The notes: generated from the letters alone by a model not told the origin. A stretch of 64,000 bases of DNA from an uncultured Flavobacteriaceae bacterium (GCA_937901915.1 CALGUD010000152.1:15021-79020), one strand, 5' to 3'; shown: positions 8,823 through 18,853, counted from the first letter of the stretch. Made by a program: numbers and translations.

Positions 8823-9479
8823 TTATATATTGAGGAATTTTTTTAGATAATCGGAACGTTCTTTTAAATCTTCCATGTACCGGTCTTCTTCATTACCGGA
8901 AACTATATTATAACTATACCTCCTGAATGTTTGTATAATATCGCTTAAGCGTGCATTACCTATTTTAAGTGTAATTTGAGTTACATCTGCTTTCATTTCA
9001 GAAATAAAAGCGCCTAATAATTTACCATCATTACTTTCAATGATCTGTGAGATTTCACTAAATGAATAATCCTGGCTACCCTTTTCAATAATGAGTATTC
9101 CGCCGGGTTCATTTATAAAAGGTGTTTCTTTAAAAAGTCCTACAATATCTATAAGGTCATAATAGCCCATATACTGATTATTTTCATCTAAAACAGGGAT
9201 AATATTCGCGTTATTCTGAGCAAAAGCTTCTAAAACATCTAGCCAGTTAGTGCTCTTTTTAACAAAAAAAACATCCAGGCTAAATTGATAATCGCTGATT
9301 TTCTTTTCTTGGTCATACCCCTGAACATCATCCTCAGAAATATTACCCATTAAAAAATTATCTTCTACAACGGGTATATGTGTATAAGTGAGGTTAGAAA
9401 ACATTTCCTTTACCATTTTTACCGGATAATTAGGCAATAATGGTAAAATGTCATTATTTATATAAGAATGTATATTCAT
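8823..9479 (-). CDS. CBS domain-containing protein
   Basis: About 218 residues; ATG 9479 and ATG 9485 (two codons earlier) are both possible starts. The N-terminal half is a CBS pair (YTHIPVVEDNFLMGNISEDDV and ANIIPVLDENNQYMGYYDLIDIV). The C-terminal 90 residues have an ACT-like strand-helix pattern (GGILIIEKGSQDYSFSEISQII). CBS pairs usually sense adenine nucleotides. The gene is 8 bp upstream of nadK, so a role in sensing or tuning NAD(P) or ATP status is a reasonable inference, though no catalytic domain is present. It is divergent from pdxJ. Confidence 0.85.
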   Translation of the reverse strand: MNIHSYINNDILPLLPNYPVKMVKEMFSNLTYTHIPVVEDNFLMGNISEDDVQGYDQEKKISDYQFSLDVFFVKKSTNWLDVLEAFAQNNANIIPVLDENNQYMGYYDLIDIVGLFKETPFINEPGGILIIEKGSQDYSFSEISQIIESNDGKLLGAFISEMKADVTQITLKIGNARLSDIIQTFRRYSYNIVSGNEEDRYMEDLKERSDYLKKFLNI

Positions 9480-9576
9480 TTTCATTCATTAAATCCTAAG
9501 CAAAATAATTAAATATTATGACAATACAGCATCTTTACTTTGTATTTTTGCCATTTATGTTCTTCAATACAAAGAT

Positions 9577-10290
9577 ATGACCAAATTAAGTGTAAACATC
9601 AATAAAATTGCTACTTTAAGAAATTCCCGGGGCGGAAATATACCAAATGTTGTTACCTCAGCAAAAGATATTCAGGAATTTGGGGCAGAAGGTATAACTA
9701 TACACCCCAGGCCTGACGAAAGACATATACGGTACCAGGATGCCAGGGATTTAAAACCAATAGTATACACCGAGTTTAATATAGAAGGTAATCCGGTTAA
9801 AAAGTTTATTGATCTGGTACTTGAAGTAAAACCTACACAGGTAACATTAGTGCCTGATTCTGTTAAGGCAATTACGTCTAATGCCGGCTGGGATACTATA
9901 ATACATAAAGATTTTCTAATTGAAGTTGTAAAGGAATTTAAAAATAACGGTATCCGGACTTCCATTTTCGTGGACCCTGATGCTAAAATGGTTGAAGGTG
10001 CAAAGGTTACCGGGGCAGACAGAATAGAGCTTTATACAGAGAGCTATGCCACTCAATATGAAAAGGGGAATAAAAATGGCATTAAACCCTACATTGAAGC
10101 GGCTTCGCTTGCGAATAAAATTGACATCGGAATAAATGCCGGACATGACTTAAACCTAGAAAACCTGAAGTATTTTAAAGATACTATCCCGGGTTTATTG
10201 GAGGTTTCTATTGGCCACGCATTGATTGCTGAATCTCTGTACCTGGGACTTGAAAATGTAATACAGATGTACCTGGGGAAACTGAAGTGA
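9577..10290 (+). CDS. pdxJ: Pyridoxine 5'-phosphate synthase
   Basis: It condenses deoxyxylulose 5-phosphate with 3-amino-2-oxopropyl phosphate, the last step of de novo vitamin B6 synthesis. The 237-residue TIM barrel has the family pattern: LSVNINKIATLRNSRG at the N-terminus, GITIHPRPDERHI, VTLVPDS, IELYTESYA, and the phosphate-binding GINAGHDLNLENL followed by EVSIGHALIAESL. A match to TAnnTTTG (TATTTTTG, 9543-9550) lies 27 bp before the ATG. The gene is followed by a repeat-rich spacer. Confidence 0.97.
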   Translation: MTKLSVNINKIATLRNSRGGNIPNVVTSAKDIQEFGAEGITIHPRPDERHIRYQDARDLKPIVYTEFNIEGNPVKKFIDLVLEVKPTQVTLVPDSVKAITSNAGWDTIIHKDFLIEVVKEFKNNGIRTSIFVDPDAKMVEGAKVTGADRIELYTESYATQYEKGNKNGIKPYIEAASLANKIDIGINAGHDLNLENLKYFKDTIPGLLEVSIGHALIAESLYLGLENVIQMYLGKLK

Positions 10291-10502
10291 AGTGAAGTTA
10301 GAAGTACGAAGTTAGAAGTACGGATTTTAAAATGCAGAATGCAGAATGAAAAATTGTACGTTTCTGATATAGGTTGACCACTACATAACTCTGAACTTTA
10401 AATTCTGAACTCTTGTGTCTTGTTTCTTATGTCGGGCGCTGGGTTTACCGTTTAAGAATGCAGAATTATGAATATACAACAATTAACTATTAACAATTAA
10501 CA
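10285..10502 (+). repeat. Intergenic mosaic of short word-like repeats
   Basis: The spacer between pdxJ and the hydrolase gene is built of near-tandem words: GAAGTTAGAAGTACGAAG repeated twice, TGCAGAATGCAGAATG, ACTCTGAAC/TTCTGAACTC, TGTCTTGTTTCTTATG, and AACAATTAACTATTAAC repeated. The same vocabulary recurs at 46883-47160 and, inverted, at 50311-50602. No reading frame crosses it. Confidence 0.6.
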
Positions 10503-11273
10503 ATGCAGATTTTACATTCAAATATTATCGGAGAAGGAAAGCCACTTATAATTTTACATGGCTTCCTGGGAATGTCGGATAACTGGAAAACGCTTGGTAA
10601 TCTATATGCTGAGAACGGATTTGAAGTTCATATGGTGGACCAACGTAATCATGGCAGAAGTTTTCATACACTTGAATTTTCATATGAATTAATGGTTACA
10701 GACCTTCTTAATTATTGTAATCATCACCAACTGGAATCTGCAAATATTATTGGCCATTCCATGGGGGGTAAAACCGCTATGTTTTTCGCAGTTACTTATC
10801 CCGAAATGGTAGATTTGCTTATTATAGCGGATATTTCACCTAAACATTTTGAACCACAGCATCAAACCATACTCGAAGGGTTAAATTCCATAGACTTTTC
10901 TACTGTAAATTCAAGATCGGATGCGGATGAACAATTAGAAAAGTATATTGGAGACTTTTCAGTCAGGCAGTTTCTTTTAAAGAATTTATACAGGAAAAAC
11001 AAAAATGAATATGGATTCAGATTCAATTTAAAATCCCTGACCGATAATGATGATAACATTGGCGATGCACTTCCTGAAAATAGCAAATTTGACAAAAAAA
11101 CCCTGTTCTTAAAAGGAGGGAATTCTATTTATATTTTACCAGATGATCTGGGATTGATAAAAAAGCACTTTCCAAATGCTACGATAACCACCATTGAAAA
11201 TACCGGGCATTGGTTACATGCTGAAAAACCGGAACAGTTTTTAGAAATATCCCTGACCTTTTTAAATTCATAA
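10503..11273 (+). CDS. Alpha/beta fold hydrolase (YbfF-like esterase)
   Basis: This is a 256-residue single-domain hydrolase. It shows the oxyanion region HGFLGMSDNW, DQRNHGRS, the nucleophile elbow GHSMGGKTAMF (Ser in GHSMG), a late Asp/Gly strand (FLKGGNSIYI) and the catalytic His in NTGHWLHAEKPEQF. The HGFLG..DQRNHGRS combination is typical of the YbfF/ABHD11 esterases that cleave acyl esters. There is no signal peptide, so it is cytoplasmic. The exact substrate is unknown. Confidence 0.88.
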   Translation: MQILHSNIIGEGKPLIILHGFLGMSDNWKTLGNLYAENGFEVHMVDQRNHGRSFHTLEFSYELMVTDLLNYCNHHQLESANIIGHSMGGKTAMFFAVTYPEMVDLLIIADISPKHFEPQHQTILEGLNSIDFSTVNSRSDADEQLEKYIGDFSVRQFLLKNLYRKNKNEYGFRFNLKSLTDNDDNIGDALPENSKFDKKTLFLKGGNSIYILPDDLGLIKKHFPNATITTIENTGHWLHAEKPEQFLEISLTFLNS

Positions 11274-11300
11274 AATTTATTCACGAATCATAGGTAGAAA

Positions 11301-11338
11301 CGGGCACGAGCAAAGCGAACGGGCGAAGCAAAGCCTCG
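11301..11338. repeat. GC-rich imperfect hairpin in the 11.3 kb spacer
   Basis: An unusually GC-rich patch contains AGCAAAGCGAACGGGCGAAG and is bounded by CGAG and CTCG, in a spacer otherwise made of A and T. It could be a short interspersed palindromic element or part of the terminator for the preceding hydrolase gene. No second copy was seen in this window. Confidence 0.3.
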
Positions 11339-11398
11339 ATGAATTGTTTTGATTAACAAAGCTTTTTTATACCTTTAAATAAATTAATCAAACTAAAC

Positions 11399-11746
11399 AT
11401 GAAATTTATTTTAAAAATCCTCTTAAGTGCCCTTGCTGTTTTTTTACTGGCAAACATACTTCCCGGAGTTGATGTTGAAGGCTATGTAACTGCAATTATT
11501 GTTGCTTTGGTGCTTAGTTTACTAAACCTCATAGTAAAACCACTTTTAATCATCCTTACACTCCCTGTAACCATCATTACACTGGGGTTGTTTCTTCTAA
11601 TAATTAATGCCATAATTATCCTGTTGGCCGATAGTTTTATCGGTGGTTTTGATGTAGCCAATATATGGTGGGCATTGATTTTTAGCTTATTCTTGTCTAT
11701 TTTACAATCTATTTTGTATTCGCTTATTGGCGATGATAAAAACTGA
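11399..11746 (+). CDS. Phage holin family (PF04020-type) small membrane protein
   Basis: The 115 residues form about four closely packed membrane helices: ILLSALAVFLLANILPG, VTAIIVALVLSLLNLIV, LLIILTLPVTIITLGLFLLIINAIIILLAD, and WWALIFSLFLSILQSILYSLIG. The motif NLIVKPLLIILTLPVTIITLGLF is characteristic of the family once named holin superfamily IV (YvlD-like). Members are chromosomal membrane proteins of unknown role. There are no phage genes nearby, so this is not evidence of a prophage. Confidence 0.85.
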   Translation: MKFILKILLSALAVFLLANILPGVDVEGYVTAIIVALVLSLLNLIVKPLLIILTLPVTIITLGLFLLIINAIIILLADSFIGGFDVANIWWALIFSLFLSILQSILYSLIGDDKN

Positions 11747-11779
11747 TAGCATTATAGCTGAATTTGTGAGCTTTAAAAG

Positions 11780-11810
11780 TTGCTTAACTTTTAAAAAAGT
11801 TATACTTTTG
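11780..11810 (+). promoter_or_regulatory. Promoter of tig (TTG-N20-TAnnTTTG)
   Basis: The -33 TTG is at 11780-11782 and the -7 element TACTTTTG at 11803-11810, with 20 bp between them. This is the Bacteroidota housekeeping consensus, 32 bp before the trigger factor ATG. Confidence 0.75.
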
Positions 11811-11842
11811 CAAGCCAATATTTTTAGGCTAATAAATTTTAT

Positions 11843-13165
11843 ATGGATATTACAAGAGAGCACATTGATGAGCTAAATGCAGTTGTAAAAGTTGCTATAA
11901 CAAAAGATGATTATAGTGACAAAGTAGAAGAGGTTTTAAACAGCTACAGGAAAAATGCAAATATTCCCGGTTTCAGAAAAGGCCATGTGCCAATGGGACT
12001 GGTTAAAAAACAATACGGCAAAGCCGTTTTGGTAGATGAAGTTAACAAACTTTTACAGGATGCATTAAATAAATACCTGACTGAAGAAAAACTTGATGTT
12101 CTGGGTAATCCGTTGCCAAAAACGCAAGACAATCTCAACTGGGAAGCGGATGAATTCTCTTTTGAATTTGAATTGGGCTTAACTCCGGAGTTTGAAATAA
12201 ACCTTAACGGGAAAAAACCTATTACTCATTATACCATCATTGCAGATGACAAGATGATTGATGAGCAAGTTGAACGTATTCAAAAACAATACGGTAAATT
12301 GCTCGCTAAAGATATAGTTGAAAAAGATCATGAAGTAACAGGTGTTTTTACAAATGATGAAAAAGCAATTAACAACAGAACAACATTCACTCTTGATAAA
12401 ATAAAAGGCAAAAAAAACCTTGAAAAATTTATTGGTGCTAAAATTGGCGATACCATAGAGATAAAGTCTAAGGGCCTTTTTAATGATGACCATGATTTAA
12501 TGAACTTTCTGAAAGTTAGCCATGATGATGCACATGATCTTGATATTGATTTAATATTCACTATAGACGAGACTAACAAGAGAGAAAATGCAGAACTAAA
12601 CCAGGAGCTTTTTGATAAACTTTTTGGAGAAGGCAATGTGAAATCTGTGGAAGAACTCAGGGCAAAAATAAAAGAAGATGCAGAGAAACAGTTTGTACAA
12701 CAATCTGACCAGCAGTTACTAAATGATGTAACAGAATATTTGATTGAAAATACAAAGTTTGACCTTCCTGCAGATTTTCTAAAAAAATGGATTCAGGCTA
12801 CCGGTGAAAATCCTTTAACCGAAGAACAGGCGGCTGAAGAATATCAAAAATCAGAAAAAGGATTACGATATCAGCTTATTGAAGGAAAAATAATGGATGA
12901 AAATAAACTCATGGTTACTTATGATGAACTTAAGGATGGTGCTAAAAATTACGTAAGGATGCAGATGGCCCAATTCGGGCAGATGAACCCTGAAGAAAAA
13001 GTCCTTGAAGATATCGCTGCACGGGTTTTATCCAGCCAGGAAGAAGCCAAAAGATTATCAGAACAATTAATGAGTCAGAAACTCATAGCTTTATACAAGG
13101 AAAAGACAAATCTGAAAAACAAAGAATTAACATACGAAGAGTTTGTTAAAGAAGTTTATAGTTAA
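11843..13165 (+). CDS. tig: Trigger factor
   Basis: This is the ribosome-associated chaperone that shields nascent chains. The protein has 440 residues. The N-terminal ribosome-binding domain carries the signature GFRKGHVP at residues 43-50. The middle region corresponds to the FKBP-like domain but is divergent and probably not an active prolyl isomerase. The C-terminal half is the helical substrate cradle (NQELFDKLFGEGNVKSVEEL, MVTYDELKDGAKNYV). A clear promoter precedes it and a terminator follows, with clpP and clpX next, as in many bacteria. Confidence 0.95.
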   Translation: MDITREHIDELNAVVKVAITKDDYSDKVEEVLNSYRKNANIPGFRKGHVPMGLVKKQYGKAVLVDEVNKLLQDALNKYLTEEKLDVLGNPLPKTQDNLNWEADEFSFEFELGLTPEFEINLNGKKPITHYTIIADDKMIDEQVERIQKQYGKLLAKDIVEKDHEVTGVFTNDEKAINNRTTFTLDKIKGKKNLEKFIGAKIGDTIEIKSKGLFNDDHDLMNFLKVSHDDAHDLDIDLIFTIDETNKRENAELNQELFDKLFGEGNVKSVEELRAKIKEDAEKQFVQQSDQQLLNDVTEYLIENTKFDLPADFLKKWIQATGENPLTEEQAAEEYQKSEKGLRYQLIEGKIMDENKLMVTYDELKDGAKNYVRMQMAQFGQMNPEEKVLEDIAARVLSSQEEAKRLSEQLMSQKLIALYKEKTNLKNKELTYEEFVKEVYS

Positions 13166-13196
13166 GCCTCTAAAAAAATAAATACTTATATTTAAG

Positions 13197-13229
13197 GCGT
13201 TAAAACAATCATGATTTAACGCTTTTTTT
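13197..13229 (+). terminator. Rho-independent terminator after tig
   Basis: The stem GCGTTAAA / TTTAACGC with a 10-nt loop is followed by seven T, 31 bp after the tig stop. It separates tig from clpP. Confidence 0.85.
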
Positions 13230-13243
13230 ATCAAAACCATATT

Positions 13244-13921
13244 ATGGATTACGGAAAAGAATTTAAAAAATACGCAACAAAACATCATGGTATTAACAGC
13301 ATGTACTATGATGATATAATCAGTGCTATGACCGGCCCGGTTGCACTTACCCCCAACATTATTGAAGAAAGAAAGCTAAATATTGCAATTTTTGATGTTT
13401 TTTCACGACTCATGATGGACAGGATCATTTTCATGGGAACAGGAATAGATGATCAGGTTGCAAATATTATACAGGCTCAGTTATTGTTTTTAGAAAGTAC
13501 CGACTCTTCTAAAGACATACAGATATATATAAACTCACCTGGAGGGAGTGTTTATGCAGGATTGGGGATTTATGACACCATGCAGTTCATAAAACCCGAT
13601 GTTGCAACTATCTGTACAGGCATGGCTGCTTCAATGGGAGCTGTTTTACTTTGTGCAGGAGAAAATGGGAAACGGTCGGCTTTACCCCATTCACGGGTAA
13701 TGATACATCAACCCCTGGGTGGTGCACAAGGCCAGGCAAGTGATATTGAAATTACTGCCAGGGAGATTTTAAAATTAAAAGACGAGTTATATCAGATAAT
13801 TGCTAATCATTCAGGACAAACGTTCGAAAAGGTTACTGAAGACAGTGACCGGGACTACTGGATGAAAGCAGATCAAGCGAAAGAATATGGAATGATTGAT
13901 GAGGTTTTGGTTAGAAGCTAA
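13244..13921 (+). CDS. clpP: ATP-dependent Clp protease proteolytic subunit
   Basis: This is the serine peptidase that forms the 14-subunit degradation chamber. The 225-residue protein has the triad Ser130 ([12 protein letters not shown]), His155 (VMIHQPLGG) and the Asp in [10 protein letters not shown] (residue 200). [16 protein letters not shown] is the usual substrate-groove segment. About 30 N-terminal residues precede the mature core ([11 protein letters not shown]) and may be a propeptide. clpX starts 22 bp downstream, so the two are probably cotranscribed. Confidence 0.97.
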   Translation: MDYGKEFKKYATKHHGINSMYYDDIISAMTGPVALTPNIIEERKLNIAIFDVFSRLMMDRIIFMGTGIDDQVANIIQAQLLFLESTDSSKDIQIYINSPGGSVYAGLGIYDTMQFIKPDVATICTGMAASMGAVLLCAGENGKRSALPHSRVMIHQPLGGAQGQASDIEITAREILKLKDELYQIIANHSGQTFEKVTEDSDRDYWMKADQAKEYGMIDEVLVRS

Positions 13922-13943
13922 ATCAATCAAATAAAACTCACTT

Positions 13944-15176
13944 ATGGCGAAAGAAGAATTAGAATGTTCATTCTGTGGCAGAAAAAAAACAGAAACAAGC
14001 TTACTTATAGCAGGCCTTGATGCACATATATGCGATAGATGTATTGAGCAGGCACATGGCATTGTTATAGAAGAAAGTTCCCAGGCAAAAACCAAGGAAT
14101 TGTCTTCTGAACTTGTTCTGAAAAAACCACAGGAAATAAAAGATTTTTTAGATCAATTTATCATTGGCCAGGAAGCTACAAAAAAGATCATGTCCGTAGC
14201 AGTTTACAACCACTACAAACGGCTCTTGCAAAAAAATACGCATGATGATATTGAGATCCAGAAAAGCAACATATTAATGGTGGGCCAAACCGGTACCGGT
14301 AAAACCCTCATGGCCAAAACAATTTCTAAGATGCTTAATGTCCCTCTCGCAATTGTTGATGCTACCGTTCTTACGGAAGCAGGATATGTAGGGGAAGATG
14401 TTGAAAGCATTCTTACCAGGCTTTTACAGGCATCCGACTATAACCTGGAAAAAGCTCAACGGGGTATTGTTTTTATTGATGAGATTGATAAAATAGCACG
14501 TAAAAGTGACAATCCTTCCATAACCCGGGATGTTTCCGGTGAAGGTGTACAACAAGCCCTTTTAAAATTACTGGAAGGCACCGTAGTAAATGTTCCGCCA
14601 AAAGGTGGTAGAAAGCATCCCGACCAAAAATTTATTGAGGTAAACACTGAAAATATACTTTTTATAGCAGGTGGTGCATTTGATGGCATTGAAAGAATTA
14701 TTACCCGAAGGCTTAATATGCAGGCTGTAGGCTATAGTGCTTCTAAAAAAGAAGATAATGTAGACCGTGCAAACCTTTTACAATACATTAACCCTAAGGA
14801 CGTAAAGGAATTTGGACTTATACCCGAAATCATAGGGCGACTCCCTGTATTAACCTATATGGACCCACTAGATGCCAGTGCACTCCGGGCTATTTTAACA
14901 GAACCTAAAAATGCCATTGTAAAGCAATATGAAAAATTGTTTGATATGGATAATATTAAGTTTGAAATTACAGACGGAGCGCTTGATTTTATAGTAGAGA
15001 AGGCAATTGAATACAATTTAGGTGCCAGGGGATTACGTTCCCTTTGTGAAGCCATACTTACGGATGCAATGTTCGAATTACCGGGCACTGATGAAAATAA
15101 GTTTAAAGTAACCAAAAGTTACGCCGAGCAAAAAATTTCCAAAGACCACATCAAAAAATTAAAAGCAGTTTCATAA
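13944..15176 (+). CDS. clpX: ATP-dependent Clp protease ATP-binding subunit ClpX
   Basis: This AAA+ unfoldase feeds tagged substrates to ClpP. Of 410 residues, the N-terminal zinc-binding domain has Cys8, Cys11, Cys30 and Cys33. Walker A is GQTGTGKT at 114-121 and Walker B is VFIDEID ending at 182. The ClpP-binding IGF-type loop falls in the region near GRLPVL. The C-terminal sensor-2 motif is [12 protein letters not shown]. It follows clpP on the same strand and is followed by ridA at 18 bp. Confidence 0.98.
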   Translation: MAKEELECSFCGRKKTETSLLIAGLDAHICDRCIEQAHGIVIEESSQAKTKELSSELVLKKPQEIKDFLDQFIIGQEATKKIMSVAVYNHYKRLLQKNTHDDIEIQKSNILMVGQTGTGKTLMAKTISKMLNVPLAIVDATVLTEAGYVGEDVESILTRLLQASDYNLEKAQRGIVFIDEIDKIARKSDNPSITRDVSGEGVQQALLKLLEGTVVNVPPKGGRKHPDQKFIEVNTENILFIAGGAFDGIERIITRRLNMQAVGYSASKKEDNVDRANLLQYINPKDVKEFGLIPEIIGRLPVLTYMDPLDASALRAILTEPKNAIVKQYEKLFDMDNIKFEITDGALDFIVEKAIEYNLGARGLRSLCEAILTDAMFELPGTDENKFKVTKSYAEQKISKDHIKKLKAVS

Positions 15177-15194
15177 TACACAGAATTCTACATA

Positions 15195-15578
15195 ATGAGT
15201 AAAAAATTAATTAGCTCCGGATCAACTTTTGAAAAAGAAATAGGATATTCGAGGGCGGTTGTTGACGGTAATTGGATTTTTGTTTCCGGAACAACGGGTT
15301 TTGATTATACAACCATGACCATCAGTGACGATGTTGTTTCTCAAGCCGAACAGTGCTTTAAAAATATCGGTGAGACTTTAGCAAAAGCCAATGCAAAATT
15401 CAGTGATGTTGTAAGAGTAATGTATATTTTTCCTGACACTGCTGACTTTGAAAAATGCTGGCCTGTTCTTAGTAAATACCTGGGAGATGTAAGGCCTGCC
15501 GCCACTATGATCTCTGCCGGATTATCGGATCCCAGAATGAAAATTGAAATACAGGTTACTGCCTTATTGCAAAATTAA
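15195..15578 (+). CDS. RidA/YjgF/YER057c family protein
   Basis: The 127-residue protein belongs to the YjgF superfamily of trimeric enamine/imine deaminases, which clear reactive 2-aminoacrylate-type intermediates. Visible features are GYSRAVVDGNWIFVSGTTG, the middle AEQCFKNIGETLAKANA, and a C-terminal PAATMISAGLSDPRMKIEIQ where archetypal RidA has R-x(7)-P-x-E. The active-site Arg region is changed, so it may be one of the Rid1-7 subfamilies and not RidA itself. It lies 18 bp after clpX. Confidence 0.85.
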   Translation: MSKKLISSGSTFEKEIGYSRAVVDGNWIFVSGTTGFDYTTMTISDDVVSQAEQCFKNIGETLAKANAKFSDVVRVMYIFPDTADFEKCWPVLSKYLGDVRPAATMISAGLSDPRMKIEIQVTALLQN

Positions 15579-15592
15579 AAAAGGAAAGGGAT

Positions 15593-17107
15593 TTATTTAT
15601 TCATTGTAAGGAGTTCTTCCAGATAGTCCCGTGAATTTGACAATCTCGGCACCTTGTGTTGGCCTCCAAGTTTATCATTTAGCTTCAACCAATCATAAAA
15701 AAGGTTCTTACGGGCTACATTTAATTTTATAGGATCTAAGGTAAGATTGTTATATCGTTTTGCTTCATAATCTGAATTCAGGGATTTTATGGTTTTATCC
15801 AATAAATTTGCAAAGGTATCTAAGCACTGCGGTTGTTTCCTGAATTCTACAAGCCATTCATGAGCTCCCTTTTCCTTGCCTTTCATAAAAACAGGGGCAA
15901 CGGTGTAATCTACAATATCAGCGTTCGTTTCTTTACATGCAACTTTTAAGGCTTCTTCAGCATTTTCTATAATTAACTCTTCCCCAAAGACATTGATAAA
16001 ATGTTTTGTCCGCCCGGATACTTTAATCCTGTAGGGATCTGTAGAAGTAAATCGTACAGTATCTCCAATTACATACCGCCATAATCCGGCATTTGTAGTA
16101 ATAAGCATGGCATAATTTTTCCCTTTTTCAACTTCCCAAAGCGGAATTACTTTTTGATGGGGCGTTTTATAGGTATCCATAGGGATGAATTCATAAAAAA
16201 TACCATAATCCAGCATCAACAACAATTCATCAGAATCATTCCGGTCCTGAATGGCAAAAAACCCTTCAGAAGCGTTATAAATTTCATAATACTTGAACTC
16301 TTTTCTAGGCAATAGCGCATTGTATTGTTCTCTGTAAGGATTAAAGCTTACCCCTCCATGAAAATAAACTTCCAGGTTTTCCCAGATTTCAAAGAGATCG
16401 TTTTTCCCTGTTTTCTCTAAAACTTTGTTTAATAACACCAACATCCATGAAGGTACACCTGCCAGGCTCGTAACATCTTCCTGTATGGTTTCGTTTACAA
16501 TGGCTTCCAGTTTAGCTTCCCATTCACTCATCAGGGAGACTTTATGACTGGGCGTGCTGCTCATTTCTGCCCAAAAAGGAAGGTTGTCTATGATAATGGC
16601 TGAAAGATCTCCAAAAAAAGTATTGTTGTTCTCATAAAGCTCTTTACTACCCCCCAGCCTCAAACTTTTACCTTTAAATAACTTTGAGTCTTCGTTATTA
16701 TTAAAATAAAGGGACAACATATCCTTTCCGGCTTTAAAATGGCAGTCTTCTAGGCTTTCAGTACTTACAGGAATGAATTTACTCTTTGCATTTGTGGTTC
16801 CGCTACTCTTGGCAAACCATTTTATAGGTGTTGGCCAGAAAATATTTTGCTCCCCTTCACGTGCCCGGGTAATCATAGGCTCTATATCTTCATAACGACT
16901 AATGGGAACACGGTCGGCAAATATTTCATACTTGCTTATGGTATCAAAGCCATACTGCCTGCCAATCTCTGTATTTTCAGCAATGGATATTAATTGATGG
17001 AGAACTTCTATCTGAACTTCGGACGGATATTTTAAAAATAACTCTATCTGATGTTGTCTTTTTTTTAATAACCAAGATGCAACTGAATTAAAAAGCGGAA
17101 TTGCCAT
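15593..17107 (-). CDS. GH3 auxin-responsive promoter family protein (acyl-adenylating enzyme)
   Basis: ATG 17107 gives 504 residues; the 11 extra residues of a longer frame (to 17140) read MLFLLLKDNSK and are unlikely. It is a GH3-type member of the ANL superfamily, which adenylates an acyl substrate and transfers it to an amine or thiol. ATP-binding motifs are WFAKSSGTTNAKSKFIPVS, YNASEGFFAIQD and LWRYVIGDTVRF, and the C-terminal hinge follows in KVSGRTKHFINVFGEELI. Bacteroidota GH3 homologues have no known auxin role, and the substrate is unknown. Its 3' end converges on ridA. Confidence 0.9.
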   Translation of the reverse strand: MAIPLFNSVASWLLKKRQHQIELFLKYPSEVQIEVLHQLISIAENTEIGRQYGFDTISKYEIFADRVPISRYEDIEPMITRAREGEQNIFWPTPIKWFAKSSGTTNAKSKFIPVSTESLEDCHFKAGKDMLSLYFNNNEDSKLFKGKSLRLGGSKELYENNNTFFGDLSAIIIDNLPFWAEMSSTPSHKVSLMSEWEAKLEAIVNETIQEDVTSLAGVPSWMLVLLNKVLEKTGKNDLFEIWENLEVYFHGGVSFNPYREQYNALLPRKEFKYYEIYNASEGFFAIQDRNDSDELLLMLDYGIFYEFIPMDTYKTPHQKVIPLWEVEKGKNYAMLITTNAGLWRYVIGDTVRFTSTDPYRIKVSGRTKHFINVFGEELIIENAEEALKVACKETNADIVDYTVAPVFMKGKEKGAHEWLVEFRKQPQCLDTFANLLDKTIKSLNSDYEAKRYNNLTLDPIKLNVARKNLFYDWLKLNDKLGGQHKVPRLSNSRDYLEELLTMNK

Positions 17108-17151
17108 TTTTGAATTATCTTTAAGCAATAAAAATAGCAAAAACTTTTATC

Positions 17152-17952
17152 ATGTACACGGGTGTTTTAACAAAAATGCAAACTGAGTTTACCGATCCGA
17201 TAAACTATTTCTTAATCTTTGAAAATGATTTCATTAACATGAACCAATTTTTAAATAAAAGGATTAAGATATCTTTTGTTAAATATGAGTGTTTGTGTTG
17301 CCATTTAGATATACCGATATACCGTCAGGGCTTTTGTAAAACTTGTTTTTATGAAACTCCTAGTGCCGGGGACTGGATTATGCGACCTGAATTGAGCAAA
17401 GCTCATTTGGACGAAGAAGACCGAGATCTCGAATTTGAAAAAAAAATGCAGTTACAACCACATACTGTTTATTTAGCCAATTCCAGTGATGTAAAAATTG
17501 GAATTACAAGAAAATCATCAATCCCTACGAGATGGATAGATCAGGGTGCTCATGAAGCTATAGAAATTGTTGAAGTTCCGAACCGGTACCTCGCAGGGAT
17601 AACTGAGGTAGCTCTTAAAGCACATGTGTCTGATAAAACTAACTGGCGTAAAATGTTAACCAATGAGGTTATTGATGTGGATCTAGAAGCTGAAAAAGAG
17701 AGGCTGGCACCGTTTATTCCGGAAGAAGTACTTCCTTATTATATTCGGAGTAAATCGAAGGAAATAGAACTTCGTTTTCCGGTATTGGAATATCCTGTAA
17801 AAGTAAATACTTTGAATCTGGAAAAAACGCCGGTGTACGAAGGGGTTTTAAAAGGAATAAAAGGCCAGTACCTGATTTTTAACGACGGTACTGTTTTTAA
17901 TATAAGGGGTAGTGAGGGTTATGTAGTTAATATAACCGTAAGTAATGCTTAA
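17152..17952 (+). CDS. DUF2797 domain-containing protein
   Basis: The 266 residues contain a four-cysteine zinc site (CLCCHLDIPIYRQGFCKTC) near residue 48. This is followed by a segment with GIY-YIG-like character (HTVYLANSSDVKIGITRKSSIPTRWIDQGA) and a beta-rich C-terminus. This is the DUF2797 layout. The function is unknown; the resemblance of the YLANSSDVKIGITR stretch to GIY-YIG strands suggests nucleic-acid binding but not necessarily nuclease activity. It is divergent from GH3 and convergent with rpoD, 10 bp away. Confidence 0.85.
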   Translation: MYTGVLTKMQTEFTDPINYFLIFENDFINMNQFLNKRIKISFVKYECLCCHLDIPIYRQGFCKTCFYETPSAGDWIMRPELSKAHLDEEDRDLEFEKKMQLQPHTVYLANSSDVKIGITRKSSIPTRWIDQGAHEAIEIVEVPNRYLAGITEVALKAHVSDKTNWRKMLTNEVIDVDLEAEKERLAPFIPEEVLPYYIRSKSKEIELRFPVLEYPVKVNTLNLEKTPVYEGVLKGIKGQYLIFNDGTVFNIRGSEGYVVNITVSNA

Positions 17953-17962
17953 ATACCGGTTT

Positions 17963-18826
17963 TTATCCAAGGTATTTCATTAATGTATTGGATCTGCCAG
18001 TTTTTTTAAGACGCAGCAATGCTTTTTCTTTAATCTGCCTCACACGTTCCCTGGTTAACCCTAGTCCTTCACCAATTTCATCAAGTGTCATGGGGTTTTT
18101 ACCTCCTAATCCGTAGTAGAGGTTAATAACATCCGATTCTCTTTGGGTGAGAGTTCTTAAAACAATGTTTATTTCTTCTTTCAGAGAATCATCAATTAAT
18201 TTTTTATCGGGATTTGGAGATTCTCCCGAACTAATGATGTCATAAAAATTCAAATCTTCACCTTCTCTTAAAGGAGCATCTAAAGACATGTGCCTTCCTG
18301 AACTTTTCATGCACTGTTTTATTTCAGAAAGTGAAATTTCCATAACATCGGCTATTTCATCTACTGAAGGTAAACGTTGATAAGATTGTTCTAAAAATGC
18401 TGTGGCTTTACTGATTTTATTGATAGCCCCGATTTTATTTAAAGGTAACCGTACAATTCTTGATTGTTCTGCCAGTGCCTGCATAATGGATTGACGTATC
18501 CACCAAACTGCATAGGATATAAATTTAAATCCCCTGGTTTCATCAAATCTGGCAGCCGCTTTTACCAATCCCATATTACCTTCATTAATAAGGTCCGGTA
18601 GCGTTAACCCCTGGCTTTGGTATTGTTTTGCAACAGAAACCACAAAACGTAAATTTGCCCTAACCAGCTTATCTAAAGCAGGCTGATCGCCTTTTTTAAT
18701 TTTAATTGCTAATTCAACTTCTTCCTCGGCAGTAACCAAATCAATTTTACCTATTTCCTGAAGGTATTTATCTAATGAAGCATTTTCCCTGTTGGTAATT
18801 TGCTTCGTAATTTTAAGTTGCCTCAT
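17963..18826 (-). CDS. rpoD: Primary RNA polymerase sigma factor (RpoD/SigA type)
   Basis: The 287-residue protein lacks region 1.1, as is normal for Bacteroidota primary sigma factors. Region 1.2 reads [19 protein letters not shown]; region 2 has [29 protein letters not shown] and [15 protein letters not shown]; and region 4 has the helix-turn-helix [23 protein letters not shown]. The short -35-reading region and the TTG/TAnnTTTG promoters in this window agree. It is the last gene of an rpsU-NYN-rpoD series, 27 bp after the NYN gene, an arrangement that recalls the rpsU-dnaG-rpoD operon of other phyla. Confidence 0.95.
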   Translation of the reverse strand: MRQLKITKQITNRENASLDKYLQEIGKIDLVTAEEEVELAIKIKKGDQPALDKLVRANLRFVVSVAKQYQSQGLTLPDLINEGNMGLVKAAARFDETRGFKFISYAVWWIRQSIMQALAEQSRIVRLPLNKIGAINKISKATAFLEQSYQRLPSVDEIADVMEISLSEIKQCMKSSGRHMSLDAPLREGEDLNFYDIISSGESPNPDKKLIDDSLKEEINIVLRTLTQRESDVINLYYGLGGKNPMTLDEIGEGLGLTRERVRQIKEKALLRLKKTGRSNTLMKYLG

Positions 18827-18853
18827 TACTAAATTAGCTATTAGTTATTGTTA

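Noticed and set aside
11399..11746. A prophage, suggested by a holin-family protein
   Set aside because: The PF04020 family is a chromosomal membrane protein family despite its name, and no capsid, tail, integrase or lysin genes are near it.
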